Source: an uncultured Porphyromonas sp.
GTDB taxonomy: Bacteria; Bacteroidota; Bacteroidia; Bacteroidales; Porphyromonadaceae
NCBI GenBank assembly: GCA_900539155.1
Contig: UQBE01000001.1
Coordinates: forward strand, 140,878-204,877
Reading direction: 5' to 3'
Length of the DNA stretch: 64,000 nt
The position numbers and the translations under genes are program-made. Of this stretch, positions 8,348 through 17,011 are shown piece after piece. Every line of letters begins with the position of its first letter. The first letter of the stretch is position 1. A model generated the notes under the pieces. The model was not told the DNA's origin, searched no databases, and saw only the letters and a program-made list of their open reading frames with translations.

Positions 8348-8427
8348 GTAACACATTATATATATGTAGTAGCCTCATCGATGCTTCGCTGGTCGCTATG
8401 TGTAGCTCCTGGCAGAGCGATTATAAT

Positions 8428-8602
8428 GAGACTGTTGCACCAAGGCGCATCGCTGTGTTGCCTTCGGGATTCGGCTTCGGTCACATACGGAGGTTTGCTC
8501 CCTTCAGTCCTCACCCTCAGTGCCTTGCGCTTCATCCTCTCTGCAAAGTTTGGACAATCTTGCTAGCAAGATTGTGAGGCTGTTGACTTTTGCAACAGTC
8601 TT
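8428..8602 (+). repeat. 175-bp repeat element, copy 1
   Basis: It starts GAGACTGTTGCA and ends TTTTGCAACAGTCTT, giving inverted ends, and contains a perfect 20-bp palindrome CAATCTTGCTAGCAAGATTG (8555-8574). A second copy of exactly the same length at 19159-19333 differs at about 13 positions by eye. It is too short for a transposase and has the form of a MITE. Here it sits where the right-hand 27-bp hairpin of copy A would be expected. Confidence 0.8.
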
Positions 8603-8661
8603 ATGGTGCGTCTGCTCTGAGGTTTGTATATCCGATTGATGTGTGGTAGGCAACTTTTTAG

Positions 8662-8669
8662 TATCTTTG
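8662..8669 (+). promoter_or_regulatory. Predicted -7 box for hutU
   Basis: TATCTTTG matches TAnnTTTG, 36 nt before the hutU ATG; a TTG at about 8637 is at a plausible -33 distance. Confidence 0.6.
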
Positions 8670-8705
8670 TGCAATACGAAATTTAGTTAGCAACAACTAG
8701 TAGAT

Positions 8706-10700
8706 ATGAAGAGAACCTGTAAGTTTACACTCGACGCTACACTGCCCAAGTACCCCACCTTTGAGGAGGGCATCCGTCGAGCACCGGATAGGGGCTACAG
8801 CTTGACCCCTGCACAGACACGTGTGGCACTACAGAATGCGCTGCGCTATGTACCTAAAGAGCTCCACGCTGAGCTAGCACCCGAGTTCCTCAAGGAGCTC
8901 AAGGAGCGTGGTAAGATCTACGCTTATCGCTATCGTCCCGAGGGTGACCTCAAGGCTGGTCCTATCGATAGCTACAAGGGTAAGTGTATCGAGGGTAAGG
9001 CCTTTCAGGTGATGATCCACAATAACCTCTCACACGCCGTAGCACTTTACCCTTACGAGCTGGTCACTTATGGTGAGACAGGTCAGGTGTGCCAAAACTG
9101 GCTCCAGTATCGCCTCATCATCAAGTACCTCGAGGAGCTCACACAGGATCAGACACTCGTCATCGAGAGCGGACACCCGCTGGGTCTCTTCGCTTCGCAC
9201 CCCTCAGCACCTCGTGTCATCATCACCAACTCGATGATGGTCGGTCTCTATGACAACATTAAGGACTGGGAGATAGCTGCTCAGATGGGCGTCGCCAACT
9301 ATGGTCAGATGACTGCTGGTGGCTGGATGTACATCGGGCCGCAGGGTATCGTACACGGTACGTTCAATACGCTGCTCAACGCTGGTCGTCAGCAGCTACA
9401 TATCCCGAGCGGTGGCAACCTCGCTGGCAAGCTCTTTATCTCCTCTGGTCTAGGTGGTATGAGTGGCGCACAGCCTAAGGCTGCCGACATCGCAGGTGCT
9501 ACCTCGATCACGGCTGAGGTGGATATGTCTCGCATTATGACTCGCTACAATCAGGGCTGGGTCAAGCACATCGCTCAGACAATCCCCGAGGCGCTCAAGC
9601 TTGCTGAGGAGGGTATGAAGGCTGGTGAGCCTTGCTCTATCGCTTACCATGGTAATGTGGTAGACCTGCTGGAGTACTGCGTCGAGCACAATGTACATAT
9701 CGACCTACTCTCCGACCAAACGAGCTGTCACGCTGTCTACGAGGGTGGTTACTGCCCTGTGTCGCTCACCTTTGAGGAGCGCACCGACCTGCTCGCTCAC
9801 GACAGAGAGCGTTTCTGCCAGGAGGTAGACAAGGGTCTGCACCGTCACTACGAGGCTATCAAGGCTTTGGTGGCTCGTGGCACTTACTTCTTTGACTATG
9901 GTAATGCCTTTATGAAGGCTTGCTTTGATGCTGGCATCCAGGAGATCTCTCGCAATGGCGTAGACGACAAGGATGGCTTCATCTGGCCTAGCTACGTAGA
10001 GGACATCATGGGTCCTGAACTCTTTGACTACGGCTATGGTCCCTTCCGCTGGGTATGCCTCAGCCACGACCACGAAGATTTGATTAAGACCGATCACGCC
10101 GCTATGGAGTGCATTGACCCAGATCGTCGTGAGCAGGATCGTGACAACTATATATGGATACGTGACGCTGAGAAGAATCAGCTCGTCGTCGGTACCGAGG
10201 CGCGTATCCTCTATCAGGATGCTGCGGGCCGTCTGAAGATCGCCCTCAAGTTCAACGATATGGTACGTCGTGGCGAGGTTGGCCCGATTATGATCGGTCG
10301 TGACCACCACGATGTGAGCGGTACGGATAGCCCCTTCCGTGAGACGTCCAACATCCGTGACGGTAGTAACGTCATGGCTGACATGGCTGTCCAGTGCTTT
10401 GCGGGCAACTGCGCTCGTGGTATGAGCCTCGTCGCTCTACACAACGGCGGTGGCGTCGGTATCGGTAAGGCGATCAACGGTGGCTTTGGTATGGTCCTCG
10501 ATGGTAGCCGTCGTGTCGACGAGATCCTCCGTCAGGCTATGACGTGGGACGTGATGGGCGGTGTAGCTCGCCGTGCCTGGGCTCGCAATGAGAATGCGCT
10601 GTCTACCTCTCGCGAGTTCAACGAGGAGCACTCCGACCTCTACCACATCACCATCCCCTTCCTCGTGGATGACGCTCTCCTTGATGAGGTGCTGAAGTAA
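8706..10700 (+). CDS. hutU: Urocanate hydratase
   Basis: Urocanase converts urocanate to imidazolonepropionate, the second step of histidine degradation, using tightly bound NAD+. The 664-residue protein belongs to the longer urocanase form. Seen are the conserved VIESGHPLGLF, NYGQMTAGGWMYIGPQGIVHGT, the NAD-binding SSGLGGMSGAQPKAADIAG, the catalytic-region DQTSCHAVYEGGYCP and the C-terminal HNGGGVGIGKAINGGFGMVLDGS. No other hut gene is in the window; the gene has its own -7 box and a strong terminator, so it is a stand-alone unit here. Confidence 0.97.
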   Translation: MKRTCKFTLDATLPKYPTFEEGIRRAPDRGYSLTPAQTRVALQNALRYVPKELHAELAPEFLKELKERGKIYAYRYRPEGDLKAGPIDSYKGKCIEGKAFQVMIHNNLSHAVALYPYELVTYGETGQVCQNWLQYRLIIKYLEELTQDQTLVIESGHPLGLFASHPSAPRVIITNSMMVGLYDNIKDWEIAAQMGVANYGQMTAGGWMYIGPQGIVHGTFNTLLNAGRQQLHIPSGGNLAGKLFISSGLGGMSGAQPKAADIAGATSITAEVDMSRIMTRYNQGWVKHIAQTIPEALKLAEEGMKAGEPCSIAYHGNVVDLLEYCVEHNVHIDLLSDQTSCHAVYEGGYCPVSLTFEERTDLLAHDRERFCQEVDKGLHRHYEAIKALVARGTYFFDYGNAFMKACFDAGIQEISRNGVDDKDGFIWPSYVEDIMGPELFDYGYGPFRWVCLSHDHEDLIKTDHAAMECIDPDRREQDRDNYIWIRDAEKNQLVVGTEARILYQDAAGRLKIALKFNDMVRRGEVGPIMIGRDHHDVSGTDSPFRETSNIRDGSNVMADMAVQCFAGNCARGMSLVALHNGGGVGIGKAINGGFGMVLDGSRRVDEILRQAMTWDVMGGVARRAWARNENALSTSREFNEEHSDLYHITIPFLVDDALLDEVLK

Positions 10701-10725
10701 ACCCTCATCGAGCATAACAAATAGC

Positions 10726-10767
10726 CTCGCCTCTCTAAGCACACAGCTTAGGGGGGCGAGTTTTTTT
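10726..10767 (+). terminator. Rho-independent terminator of hutU
   Basis: A 14-bp stem with two G:T-type mismatches (CTCGCCTCTCTAAG with CTTAGGGGGGCGAG) around a 7-nt loop is followed by seven T. Confidence 0.92.
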
Positions 10768-10768
10768 G

Positions 10769-10776
10769 TAAATTTG
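10769..10776 (+). promoter_or_regulatory. Predicted -7 box for the Ca2+ ATPase
   Basis: TAAATTTG matches TAnnTTTG and directly abuts the T run of the hutU terminator, 18 nt before the ATPase ATG. This leaves a very short leader. Confidence 0.45.
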
Positions 10777-10794
10777 TCAGACACACACTGACTA

Positions 10795-13482
10795 ATGGAA
10801 GAAAGACACCACTATACAGGACTAACGGATGCGCAGGTCCTGGAGAGCCGCAAGAAGCATGGCGCAAATATCCTGACACCCCCTAAGAAAGCACCGCTAT
10901 GGCGGCAGTTCTTGGAGAAGTTTACCGACCCACTCATCATCATCTTGCTGATTGCAGGCGGACTCTCTATCGGCATCTCCTGCTACGAGTACTTTAGGCT
11001 GGGACAGGGTTCTGAGGTCTTCTTCGAGCCGGTGGGTATCTTCGTAGCTATCTTGCTCGCCACAGGGCTTGCCTTTTACTTTGAGCTACAGGCAGACAAG
11101 GAGTTCACCATCCTCAATCAGGTGCATGACGACGAGCTGGTGACGCTCATCCGCAATGGCAACGTAACGCAGGTGCCACGCCGGGAGGTGGTCGTGGGTG
11201 ACATCGTACGCCTAGGCACTGGCGAGGAGGTGCCAGCAGACTGCGAGCTACTCGAAGCGACGATGCTGCAGATGGACGAATCGACCCTCACGGGCGAACC
11301 ATTCTGCAACAAGAGCGTTCACCCAGAGGAGTTTGACAAGAGTGCTACCTATCCGACCAATCAAGTGATGAAAGGGACCAAAGTGATGGAGGGGCACGGC
11401 ATCTGCAAGGTTCTCGCCGTGGGCGACAAGACAGAGCAGGGCAAGGTGTTCGAAGCGGTTCAAATCGCGGATGACGTTAAGACTCCGCTCAGCGAACAGC
11501 TCGATGGTCTGAGCCGATGGGTCACGAGGGTGAGCTACGGCATCGCGGGCCTCATCGTCGTGGGGCGTATCGTCGCTTACCTTGTCGCCAATGGCACCGA
11601 CCTCTTCGGTTCTCTAGAGCAAGCGACACCTTTCTTTGCCTACATCTTGCAGACCTTGATGATTGCGGTGACGCTCATCGTCGTGGCGGTGCCAGAGGGC
11701 TTGCCGATGGCGGTGACGCTGAGTCTCGCCTACAGTATGCGTCGCATGCTACGAACCAACAACTTGGTGCGTAAGATGCACGCCTGCGAGACAATGGGCG
11801 CAACGACTGTCATCTGCACCGACAAGACGGGTACACTGACGCAAAACCAGATGAGTGTTGACGAGATGAAGCTCTACGGCGACACACCGCAGGATCTACT
11901 CCACGAGGGCATTGCAGTCAATTCAACCGCTTCGCTCGATCTCTCCGACCCCGTCAATCCACAGGTGCTGGGCAACCCGACGGAGGGTGCGCTGCTCCTA
12001 TGGCTTCACGGTCAGGGCGTAGACTACCGCTCTTTGCGAGAAGAGGCAGAGACGGTGGCTGAGGTGCCCTTCTCCACAGAGCGCAAATATATGGCGACGC
12101 TCGTTGAGTCGTCCTCGCTGCCAGGCCGGCGGGTACTCTATATTAAAGGAGCGCCCGAGATCGTCTTCGACCTATGCGCTGAGTCTGCTGTCAGCCGTGA
12201 GGAGCTGGAGCAGCAGTTGGCCGAGTATCAGCGTCGCGCCATGCGTACGCTCGGCTTCGCCTACCAACTAGTTGAGGAGGGTGACTCGGTGATTGAGTCT
12301 GGTCAATTGACCGCCAGCAAGCTCCACTTCATCGGTGTAGTCGCCATTGCCGACCCCGTCCGCGTGGAGGTCCCCGCCGCGGTGCAGGAGTGTATCAATG
12401 CGGGGATCGATGTGAAAGTGGTCACGGGCGACACCTCCGGTACGGCACGTGAGATAGCTCGTCAGATCGGGCTGTGGGACGACAGCCGAGATGGAGCGCA
12501 TAGCGTCATCACGGGACCGGACTTTGCTGCGCTCTCTGACGAAGAGCTACTAGCACGTATCAACGAACTGAAGATCATCTCTCGAGCGCGTCCGATGGAC
12601 AAGAAGCGACTCGTAGAGACACTCCAAAGCAATGGTCACGTGGTGGCTGTCACGGGCGACGGCACCAACGATGCGCCGGCTCTGCGTGCGGCACACGTGG
12701 GGCTCTCCATGGGCGATGGTACGAGCGTTGCCAAGGAGGCTTCGGACATTACGATCATCGACAACTCCTTTAGCAGTATCGGCAAGGCGGTCATGTGGGG
12801 CCGCTCCCTTTATCAAAACATTCAGCGCTTCCTCCTCTTCCAGTTGACCGTCAATGTGACCGCCTGTCTACTCGTTCTCTGTGGCGCCTTCATGGGCACC
12901 GAGTCGCCGCTGACCGTCACGCAGATGCTTTGGATTAATCTGATTATGGACACCTTTGCCGCCATGGCGCTTGCCTCGCTACCACCCTCTGAGAGTGTGA
13001 TGAAAGACAAGCCACGAGACCGCAACGCTTTCATCCTCAACAGGCCGATGCTGCGCGAGATTATTGGCGTGGGGAGCTTCTTCTTTGCGATGCTCCTAGT
13101 GCTGCTCTATATCTTCCAGCGCACCGATGTGACGCAGCTGACCGACCTACTCACGATGCAGCTCGGCCCCAAGGGACACGTCTCAGCGTATGAGCAGACG
13201 CTCCTCTTTACCATCTTCGTGATGACGCACTTCTTCTACCTCTTCAATGCGCGCGCCTTCGAGACGGGGCGCAGTGCGCTTCACTTCAAGGGGTGCCGCG
13301 GACTGCTCACCATCGTCGCGATCATCCTCATTGGTCAGATAGCGATGGTCGAGGTGCCGGGGATACAGCAGTTCTTCAACGTGACGGGACTCAAGCTTAT
13401 CGACTGGGTCATCATCTTCGTCGGCTCCTCGCTCGTCCTCTGGGTGCGTGAGCTGTGGCATCTCGTGACGAGTAGAAGTTAG
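10795..13482 (+). CDS. Calcium-translocating P-type ATPase (PMCA-like)
   Basis: This 895-residue inner-membrane pump is of the P2B/PMCA-like type. The N-terminal cation-ATPase domain is followed by paired membrane helices (about residues 45-60 and 74-100), the actuator loop LTGEPF, the M4 motif VAVPEGLPMAVTLSLAYS, the phosphorylation site DKTGTLTQNQ with Asp343, the nucleotide-binding KGAPEIV, the hinge GDGTNDAPALRAA, and a C-terminal helix bundle with WINLIMDTFAAMALA. Calcium is inferred from the P2 motifs. The last codons (Ser-Arg-Ser-stop) lie inside a heptamer repeat array that runs on downstream, so the stop codon appears to be supplied by the repeat. Confidence 0.93.
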   Translation: MEERHHYTGLTDAQVLESRKKHGANILTPPKKAPLWRQFLEKFTDPLIIILLIAGGLSIGISCYEYFRLGQGSEVFFEPVGIFVAILLATGLAFYFELQADKEFTILNQVHDDELVTLIRNGNVTQVPRREVVVGDIVRLGTGEEVPADCELLEATMLQMDESTLTGEPFCNKSVHPEEFDKSATYPTNQVMKGTKVMEGHGICKVLAVGDKTEQGKVFEAVQIADDVKTPLSEQLDGLSRWVTRVSYGIAGLIVVGRIVAYLVANGTDLFGSLEQATPFFAYILQTLMIAVTLIVVAVPEGLPMAVTLSLAYSMRRMLRTNNLVRKMHACETMGATTVICTDKTGTLTQNQMSVDEMKLYGDTPQDLLHEGIAVNSTASLDLSDPVNPQVLGNPTEGALLLWLHGQGVDYRSLREEAETVAEVPFSTERKYMATLVESSSLPGRRVLYIKGAPEIVFDLCAESAVSREELEQQLAEYQRRAMRTLGFAYQLVEEGDSVIESGQLTASKLHFIGVVAIADPVRVEVPAAVQECINAGIDVKVVTGDTSGTAREIARQIGLWDDSRDGAHSVITGPDFAALSDEELLARINELKIISRARPMDKKRLVETLQSNGHVVAVTGDGTNDAPALRAAHVGLSMGDGTSVAKEASDITIIDNSFSSIGKAVMWGRSLYQNIQRFLLFQLTVNVTACLLVLCGAFMGTESPLTVTQMLWINLIMDTFAAMALASLPPSESVMKDKPRDRNAFILNRPMLREIIGVGSFFFAMLLVLLYIFQRTDVTQLTDLLTMQLGPKGHVSAYEQTLLFTIFVMTHFFYLFNARAFETGRSALHFKGCRGLLTIVAIILIGQIAMVEVPGIQQFFNVTGLKLIDWVIIFVGSSLVLWVRELWHLVTSRS

Positions 13483-13593
13483 AGGTTAGATATTAGAAGT
13501 TAGAGATTAGACCCTAGAGGCACTAGGACCACTAGAGGCACTAGCACTCCGCACCTTCCTCTAATCTCTAACTTCTAACCTCTAACCTCTAAT
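13471..13593. repeat. Palindromic heptamer array between the ATPase and uvrA
   Basis: Six RTTAGAR-like heptamers in phase from 13471 face five heptamers in reverse orientation at 13559-13593. A perfect 19-bp stem joins 13493-13511 to 13560-13578 and is extended imperfectly on the outside. Between the arms are CTAGAGGCACTAGGACCAC-like short repeats. The array overlaps the end of the ATPase gene and stops just before the uvrA -7 box, so it may also act as a terminator. Confidence 0.85.
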
Positions 13594-13597
13594 TTCG

Positions 13598-13605
13598 TAT
13601 CTTTG
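13598..13605 (+). promoter_or_regulatory. Predicted -7 box for uvrA
   Basis: TATCTTTG matches TAnnTTTG, 20 nt before the chosen uvrA ATG. With a purine-rich AAAAGGAG at 13613-13620 it argues against the upstream TTG at 13608 as the start. Confidence 0.6.
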
Positions 13606-13625
13606 CTTTGATAAAAGGAGTAGCT

Positions 13626-16463
13626 ATGAAAAGGAGTCCCCTCAATGACATCATAATCCGTGGTTGCCGCGTCAACAACCTCAAAGGTATAGACCTCGAC
13701 ATACCGCGTGGGGAGCTGGTCGTCATCACGGGCGTGAGCGGCTCGGGCAAGAGTTCGCTCGCCTTCGACACGCTCTACGCTGAGGGGCAGCGCCGCTATG
13801 TGGATAGTCTCTCGTCGTACGCACGGCAGTTTCTCATGCGTATGAAGAAGCCTGAGTGCGACCAGATCAAGAACCTCCCGCCAGCTGTGGCTATCGAGCA
13901 GCGGGTGATCAGTCGCAATCCACGCTCTACCGTCGGCACCTCTTCAGAGATCGACGACTACCTGCGTGTCTTGATGGCTCGTGTGGGCAAGCTCTACTCG
14001 CCTATCAGTGGCGAGCTGGTCAAGCGGCACACCGCTGCCGATGTGGTTGAGGCGGCACACCAGATCCCGACCGATAGCAAGCTTTACATCCTAGCAGATC
14101 TCTATCCGCCTGAGGGGCGGCGTCTCATCGAGCATCTGATGCTCCTCCAGGGGCAAGGGTACAACCGTGTCCTCATCGACGACACCATCTATCGTATCGA
14201 AGATGTGAGCAATAAGGAGCTACGAGAGGCGAAGCAGGTGCAGCTGGTCGTAGATCGTCTGACCGTTCGCACGGGCGATGACAGCTACGAGTCGCGCCTC
14301 GGGGACTCTATCGAGATAGCGCTCTACGAGGGGCGGGAGACCTGTGCCCTGCGCTGGCAAGATAGTGAGGGAGCGTGGAGTAGCGAGGGCCGGCGCAACT
14401 TTAGCGCACGCTTTGAGGCAGATGGGCGGACCTTTACGGAGCCTACGCCAGACCTCTTCAACTTCAATAGCCCCGCGGGTGCCTGCACCGTTTGCGGAGG
14501 CTTTGGCTCAATCCTCGGCATTGACCCTGAGCGGGTGATTCCCGACGACAGCCTATCGCTCTACGAGGGGTGCGTGGATTGCTGGCGTGGGGCTAAGTCT
14601 TCCGAGTGGGCGAAAGCTTTCATGCATGAGGCAAAGCGCTTTGACTTCCCCATCCACACACCCTACGCTGAGCTAACGCAGGAGCAGCGTGACCTGCTCT
14701 GGCACGGACATGAAGGCGGGGGCTGGGGCAAAGGGACGATCTACGGCATTGACGACTACTTCGCCATGCTCCAGAAGGACATTTACAAGATCCAGAATCG
14801 TGTGCGACTGGCGCACTATCGGGGCAAAAGCGAGTGCTACGCCTGCCACGGCGGTAGACTCAAGGAGGATGCACTGCTCTTTACCTATATGGGTAAGAAC
14901 TTTCACCAGATCGGGCAAATGTCGATCCGGGAGGCATTGACTTTCTTTGCCCAAGAACTAGAGAACCCCGAGGAGGCTAAGATTGCGGAGCGTCCGCTCA
15001 AGGAGATCCGCAACCGACTGCGCACGCTAGACGGCGTAGGGCTCGGCTATCTGACCCTAGACCGACGCTCTAACACCCTCTCGGGCGGTGAGAGCCAGCG
15101 CATCAACCTAGCGACACGTCTGGGCAACAGCCTCGTCGGGTCGATGTACATACTAGATGAGCCGAGCATCGGACTGCACGACCGGGATACCGATCGGCTG
15201 ATCTCGGTCATCAAGGAGCTACGTGATCAGGGCAACACGGTCATCGTCGTGGAGCATGACGAGTTGACGATACGTGCGGCCGACTACCTGATCGATATGG
15301 GGCTTGATGCGGGTCGTCTTGGTGGCGAGGTCATCTACCACGGCAAGCCGAGCGACATAACGTCCAAGACACCGGGCTACACGGCGGCTTACCTGACAGG
15401 GCGCGAGGAGATACCTGTACCCAAGCATCGTCGCCCAGTGCAGCGCAAGCTGACGATGCATCGGGTGCATAAGAACAATCTGAAGGGCTTCGACGTGGAC
15501 ATCCCGCTCTTTAACATGACGGTGGTCACGGGCGTGAGCGGTTCGGGCAAGAGTACCCTCATCTCCGACCTCCTTGTGGAGGAGCTACAGCGCATCATCA
15601 ATGCGCGTCCTCGAGAGACGCAGAGCCGTATGCTGACGGGCGACGTTGACCTTGTGGAGCAGGTTCTTTACGTGGACCAAAACAGCGTGGGGCGTAGCAC
15701 ACGCTCCAATCCGGTTACCTATATAGATGCCTTTACGCCGATCCGCGAACTGTACGCTGACCAACCTTTAGCCAAGCAGATGGGCTACAAACCTTACTTC
15801 TTCTCCTTTAATAAGGAGGGCGGACGCTGCGAAGTGTGCAAGGGCGATGGCGTCGTCGAGGTGCCGATGCAGTTTATGACGGACATCACGCTGGTCTGCG
15901 ATGCGTGCGAAGGAAAACGCTTTCAGAAGAACATCCTCGAGGTGACCTACCATGGGGTCAACATTTACGACCTACTGGAGATGACGGTGGACCAAGCGAT
16001 TGAGTTCTTCACCAAGTACCCAGCCGACCAAACCACTTCGATCATTCGTCTCCTTGAGGGGTTGCAGCGTGTCGGGCTAGGCTACCTACAGCTAGGGCAA
16101 AACAGCTCGACGCTCTCGGGCGGTGAGAACCAGCGCCTCAAGCTCGCCTACTACCTCGGTCGTGACCACGAGCCGCACACGCTCTTCGTCTTCGATGAGC
16201 CGACCACGGGACTACACTTTCACGACATATCTACGCTCCTCGCCGCCTTCCATGACTTGATCGACCAGGGGCACTCGGTGCTGATTATCGAGCACAATAT
16301 GGAGGTGATCAAGAGCGCCGACTACATCATCGACCTAGGGCCCGACGGGGGCGACAAGGGTGGACAGCTCGTGGTGGCTGGCACCCCCGAAGAGGTGGCC
16401 GCCTGTCCCGACTCGATCACGGGTCACTACCTCAAGGAGAAGCTCACACCTCGCAAAGCGTAA
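13626..16463 (+). CDS. uvrA: UvrA-type excinuclease ATPase (possibly a UvrA paralogue)
   Basis: This 945-residue protein recognises bulky DNA lesions and loads UvrB in nucleotide excision repair. It has two ABC modules: Walker A GVSGSGKSS (about residue 37) and GVSGSGKST (about 638), signatures LSGGESQR and LSGGENQR, Walker B MYILDEPSIGLH and LFVFDEPTTGLH. Two zinc-type Cys pairs are seen in CTVCGGFG...CVDCW and CEVCKGDG...CDACEGKRF. The start is the ATG behind AAAAGGAG rather than the in-frame TTG at 13608. The stretch FLMRMKKPECDQIKNLPPAVAIEQR departs from the canonical UvrA sequence, so this may be a second, divergent UvrA; that needs the rest of the genome. Confidence 0.9.
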   Translation: MKRSPLNDIIIRGCRVNNLKGIDLDIPRGELVVITGVSGSGKSSLAFDTLYAEGQRRYVDSLSSYARQFLMRMKKPECDQIKNLPPAVAIEQRVISRNPRSTVGTSSEIDDYLRVLMARVGKLYSPISGELVKRHTAADVVEAAHQIPTDSKLYILADLYPPEGRRLIEHLMLLQGQGYNRVLIDDTIYRIEDVSNKELREAKQVQLVVDRLTVRTGDDSYESRLGDSIEIALYEGRETCALRWQDSEGAWSSEGRRNFSARFEADGRTFTEPTPDLFNFNSPAGACTVCGGFGSILGIDPERVIPDDSLSLYEGCVDCWRGAKSSEWAKAFMHEAKRFDFPIHTPYAELTQEQRDLLWHGHEGGGWGKGTIYGIDDYFAMLQKDIYKIQNRVRLAHYRGKSECYACHGGRLKEDALLFTYMGKNFHQIGQMSIREALTFFAQELENPEEAKIAERPLKEIRNRLRTLDGVGLGYLTLDRRSNTLSGGESQRINLATRLGNSLVGSMYILDEPSIGLHDRDTDRLISVIKELRDQGNTVIVVEHDELTIRAADYLIDMGLDAGRLGGEVIYHGKPSDITSKTPGYTAAYLTGREEIPVPKHRRPVQRKLTMHRVHKNNLKGFDVDIPLFNMTVVTGVSGSGKSTLISDLLVEELQRIINARPRETQSRMLTGDVDLVEQVLYVDQNSVGRSTRSNPVTYIDAFTPIRELYADQPLAKQMGYKPYFFSFNKEGGRCEVCKGDGVVEVPMQFMTDITLVCDACEGKRFQKNILEVTYHGVNIYDLLEMTVDQAIEFFTKYPADQTTSIIRLLEGLQRVGLGYLQLGQNSSTLSGGENQRLKLAYYLGRDHEPHTLFVFDEPTTGLHFHDISTLLAAFHDLIDQGHSVLIIEHNMEVIKSADYIIDLGPDGGDKGGQLVVAGTPEEVAACPDSITGHYLKEKLTPRKA

Positions 16464-16469
16464 GACCCT

Positions 16470-16853
16470 ATGGATAGCAAAAAGCTCTACTACTCTCACC
16501 GAGAGGTGGCCGAGATGCTCGAGGAGGTACAGTCGACGGTGCGCTACTGGGTTGAGACCTTTGCCGTGCAAGTGCGTCGCAGCAGCACGGGACGACTCAA
16601 GTATTCGCAGGATAATCTACGCGAATTGCAACTAATCCGCCATCTGCTCCGAGAGTCCAACCTAACCATCGACGGTGCCAAGGCAACCCTCCGCCACAAC
16701 CCCCAGGAGGCGGAGCAGCGTGCCGAGGCGATCGCTCAGCTCAAAGCGGTGCGCGACGAACTTGTCGAGCTGCGTCAGCTCATCGAGCAGATCGAGCGCT
16801 ACACCTCTGCCAGCGAAGTGCGTGACCGCCTTCGCCAAGAGGGGCTACTCTAA
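16470..16853 (+). CDS. MerR-family transcriptional regulator
   Basis: The 127-residue protein begins with a MerR-type winged helix (KLYYSHREVAEMLEEVQSTVRYWVETF, residues 4-30; then YSQDNLRELQLIRHLLRESNLTIDGAKATLR, about 47-77) and ends in a predicted dimerising coiled coil rich in Glu, Arg and Leu (about 85-125). No effector domain or Cys sensor is present, so it is a minimal MerR/SoxR-like protein of unknown signal. It starts 6 nt after uvrA and is almost certainly co-transcribed with it. Confidence 0.9.
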   Translation: MDSKKLYYSHREVAEMLEEVQSTVRYWVETFAVQVRRSSTGRLKYSQDNLRELQLIRHLLRESNLTIDGAKATLRHNPQEAEQRAEAIAQLKAVRDELVELRQLIEQIERYTSASEVRDRLRQEGLL

Positions 16854-16859
16854 CAACAG

Positions 16860-16879
16860 GAGACTTTTGCAACAGTCTC
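16860..16879. repeat. Shortened GAGACTGTTG-type hairpin
   Basis: GAGACTTTTGCAACAGTCTC looks like the 27-bp hairpin with an internal deletion of one arm. It lies directly after the regulator gene. Confidence 0.55.
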
Positions 16880-16911
16880 AACAGTCGTCTGCCACTGAGG
16901 TGGTAAAAGAA

Positions 16912-16948
16912 GAGCGGGTGAGTCAACGTTTCGTTGGCTCACCCGCTC
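16912..16948 (-). terminator. Terminator between the MerR gene and dnaK
   Basis: GAGCGGGTGAG and CTCACCCGCTC pair, and the stem continues through CAACG/CGTTG with one mismatch. The T-rich side is on the minus strand, so it mainly serves dnaK; it may work for both convergent units. Confidence 0.8.
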
Positions 16949-17011
16949 CTTAGTTATTATTGTAGTGTCTGTCTGCTAGAGACGAAGACGCTACATCTTC
17001 TTGTGCTGAGA

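Larger units (their letters stand above)
7976..8427 (+). repeat. Composite intergenic repeat, copy A
   Basis: The gap 7712-8705 (about 1 kb) has no convincing gene and is mostly repeats. From left to right copy A has a degenerate 27-bp hairpin (7976-8002), a conserved lead-in with TTTAGACCCGACTAC, the six-palindrome CCACGTGG core, nine 7-bp repeats, an AT-rich stretch (ACACATTATATATATG) and a conserved tail with CTCGCTGGTCGCTATGTG. The same tail also precedes it at 7920-7970. The tail runs straight into a 175-bp element. Similar copies are at 20.6-21.06, 32.0-32.4, 45.1-45.6 and 63.8-64.0 kb. It looks like a non-autonomous (MITE-like) or mosaic repeat; no transposase is present. Confidence 0.8.

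Noticed and set aside
8435..8560. Short minus-strand frame (about 36-60 codons, MKRKALRVR start) in both 175-bp elements
   Set aside because: Open in both copies, but nearly all differences between them change the amino acid and the frame runs out into unrelated flanks. Not supported as a gene.
9705..10310. 201-codon minus-strand open frame opposite hutU
   Set aside because: Lies wholly within the hutU coding sequence and has no family resemblance or ribosome-binding site.
13608..13625. Upstream TTG start for uvrA
   Set aside because: It lies 2 nt behind the predicted -7 box, so it would not be on the transcript; the ATG at 13626 has AAAAGGAG in front.
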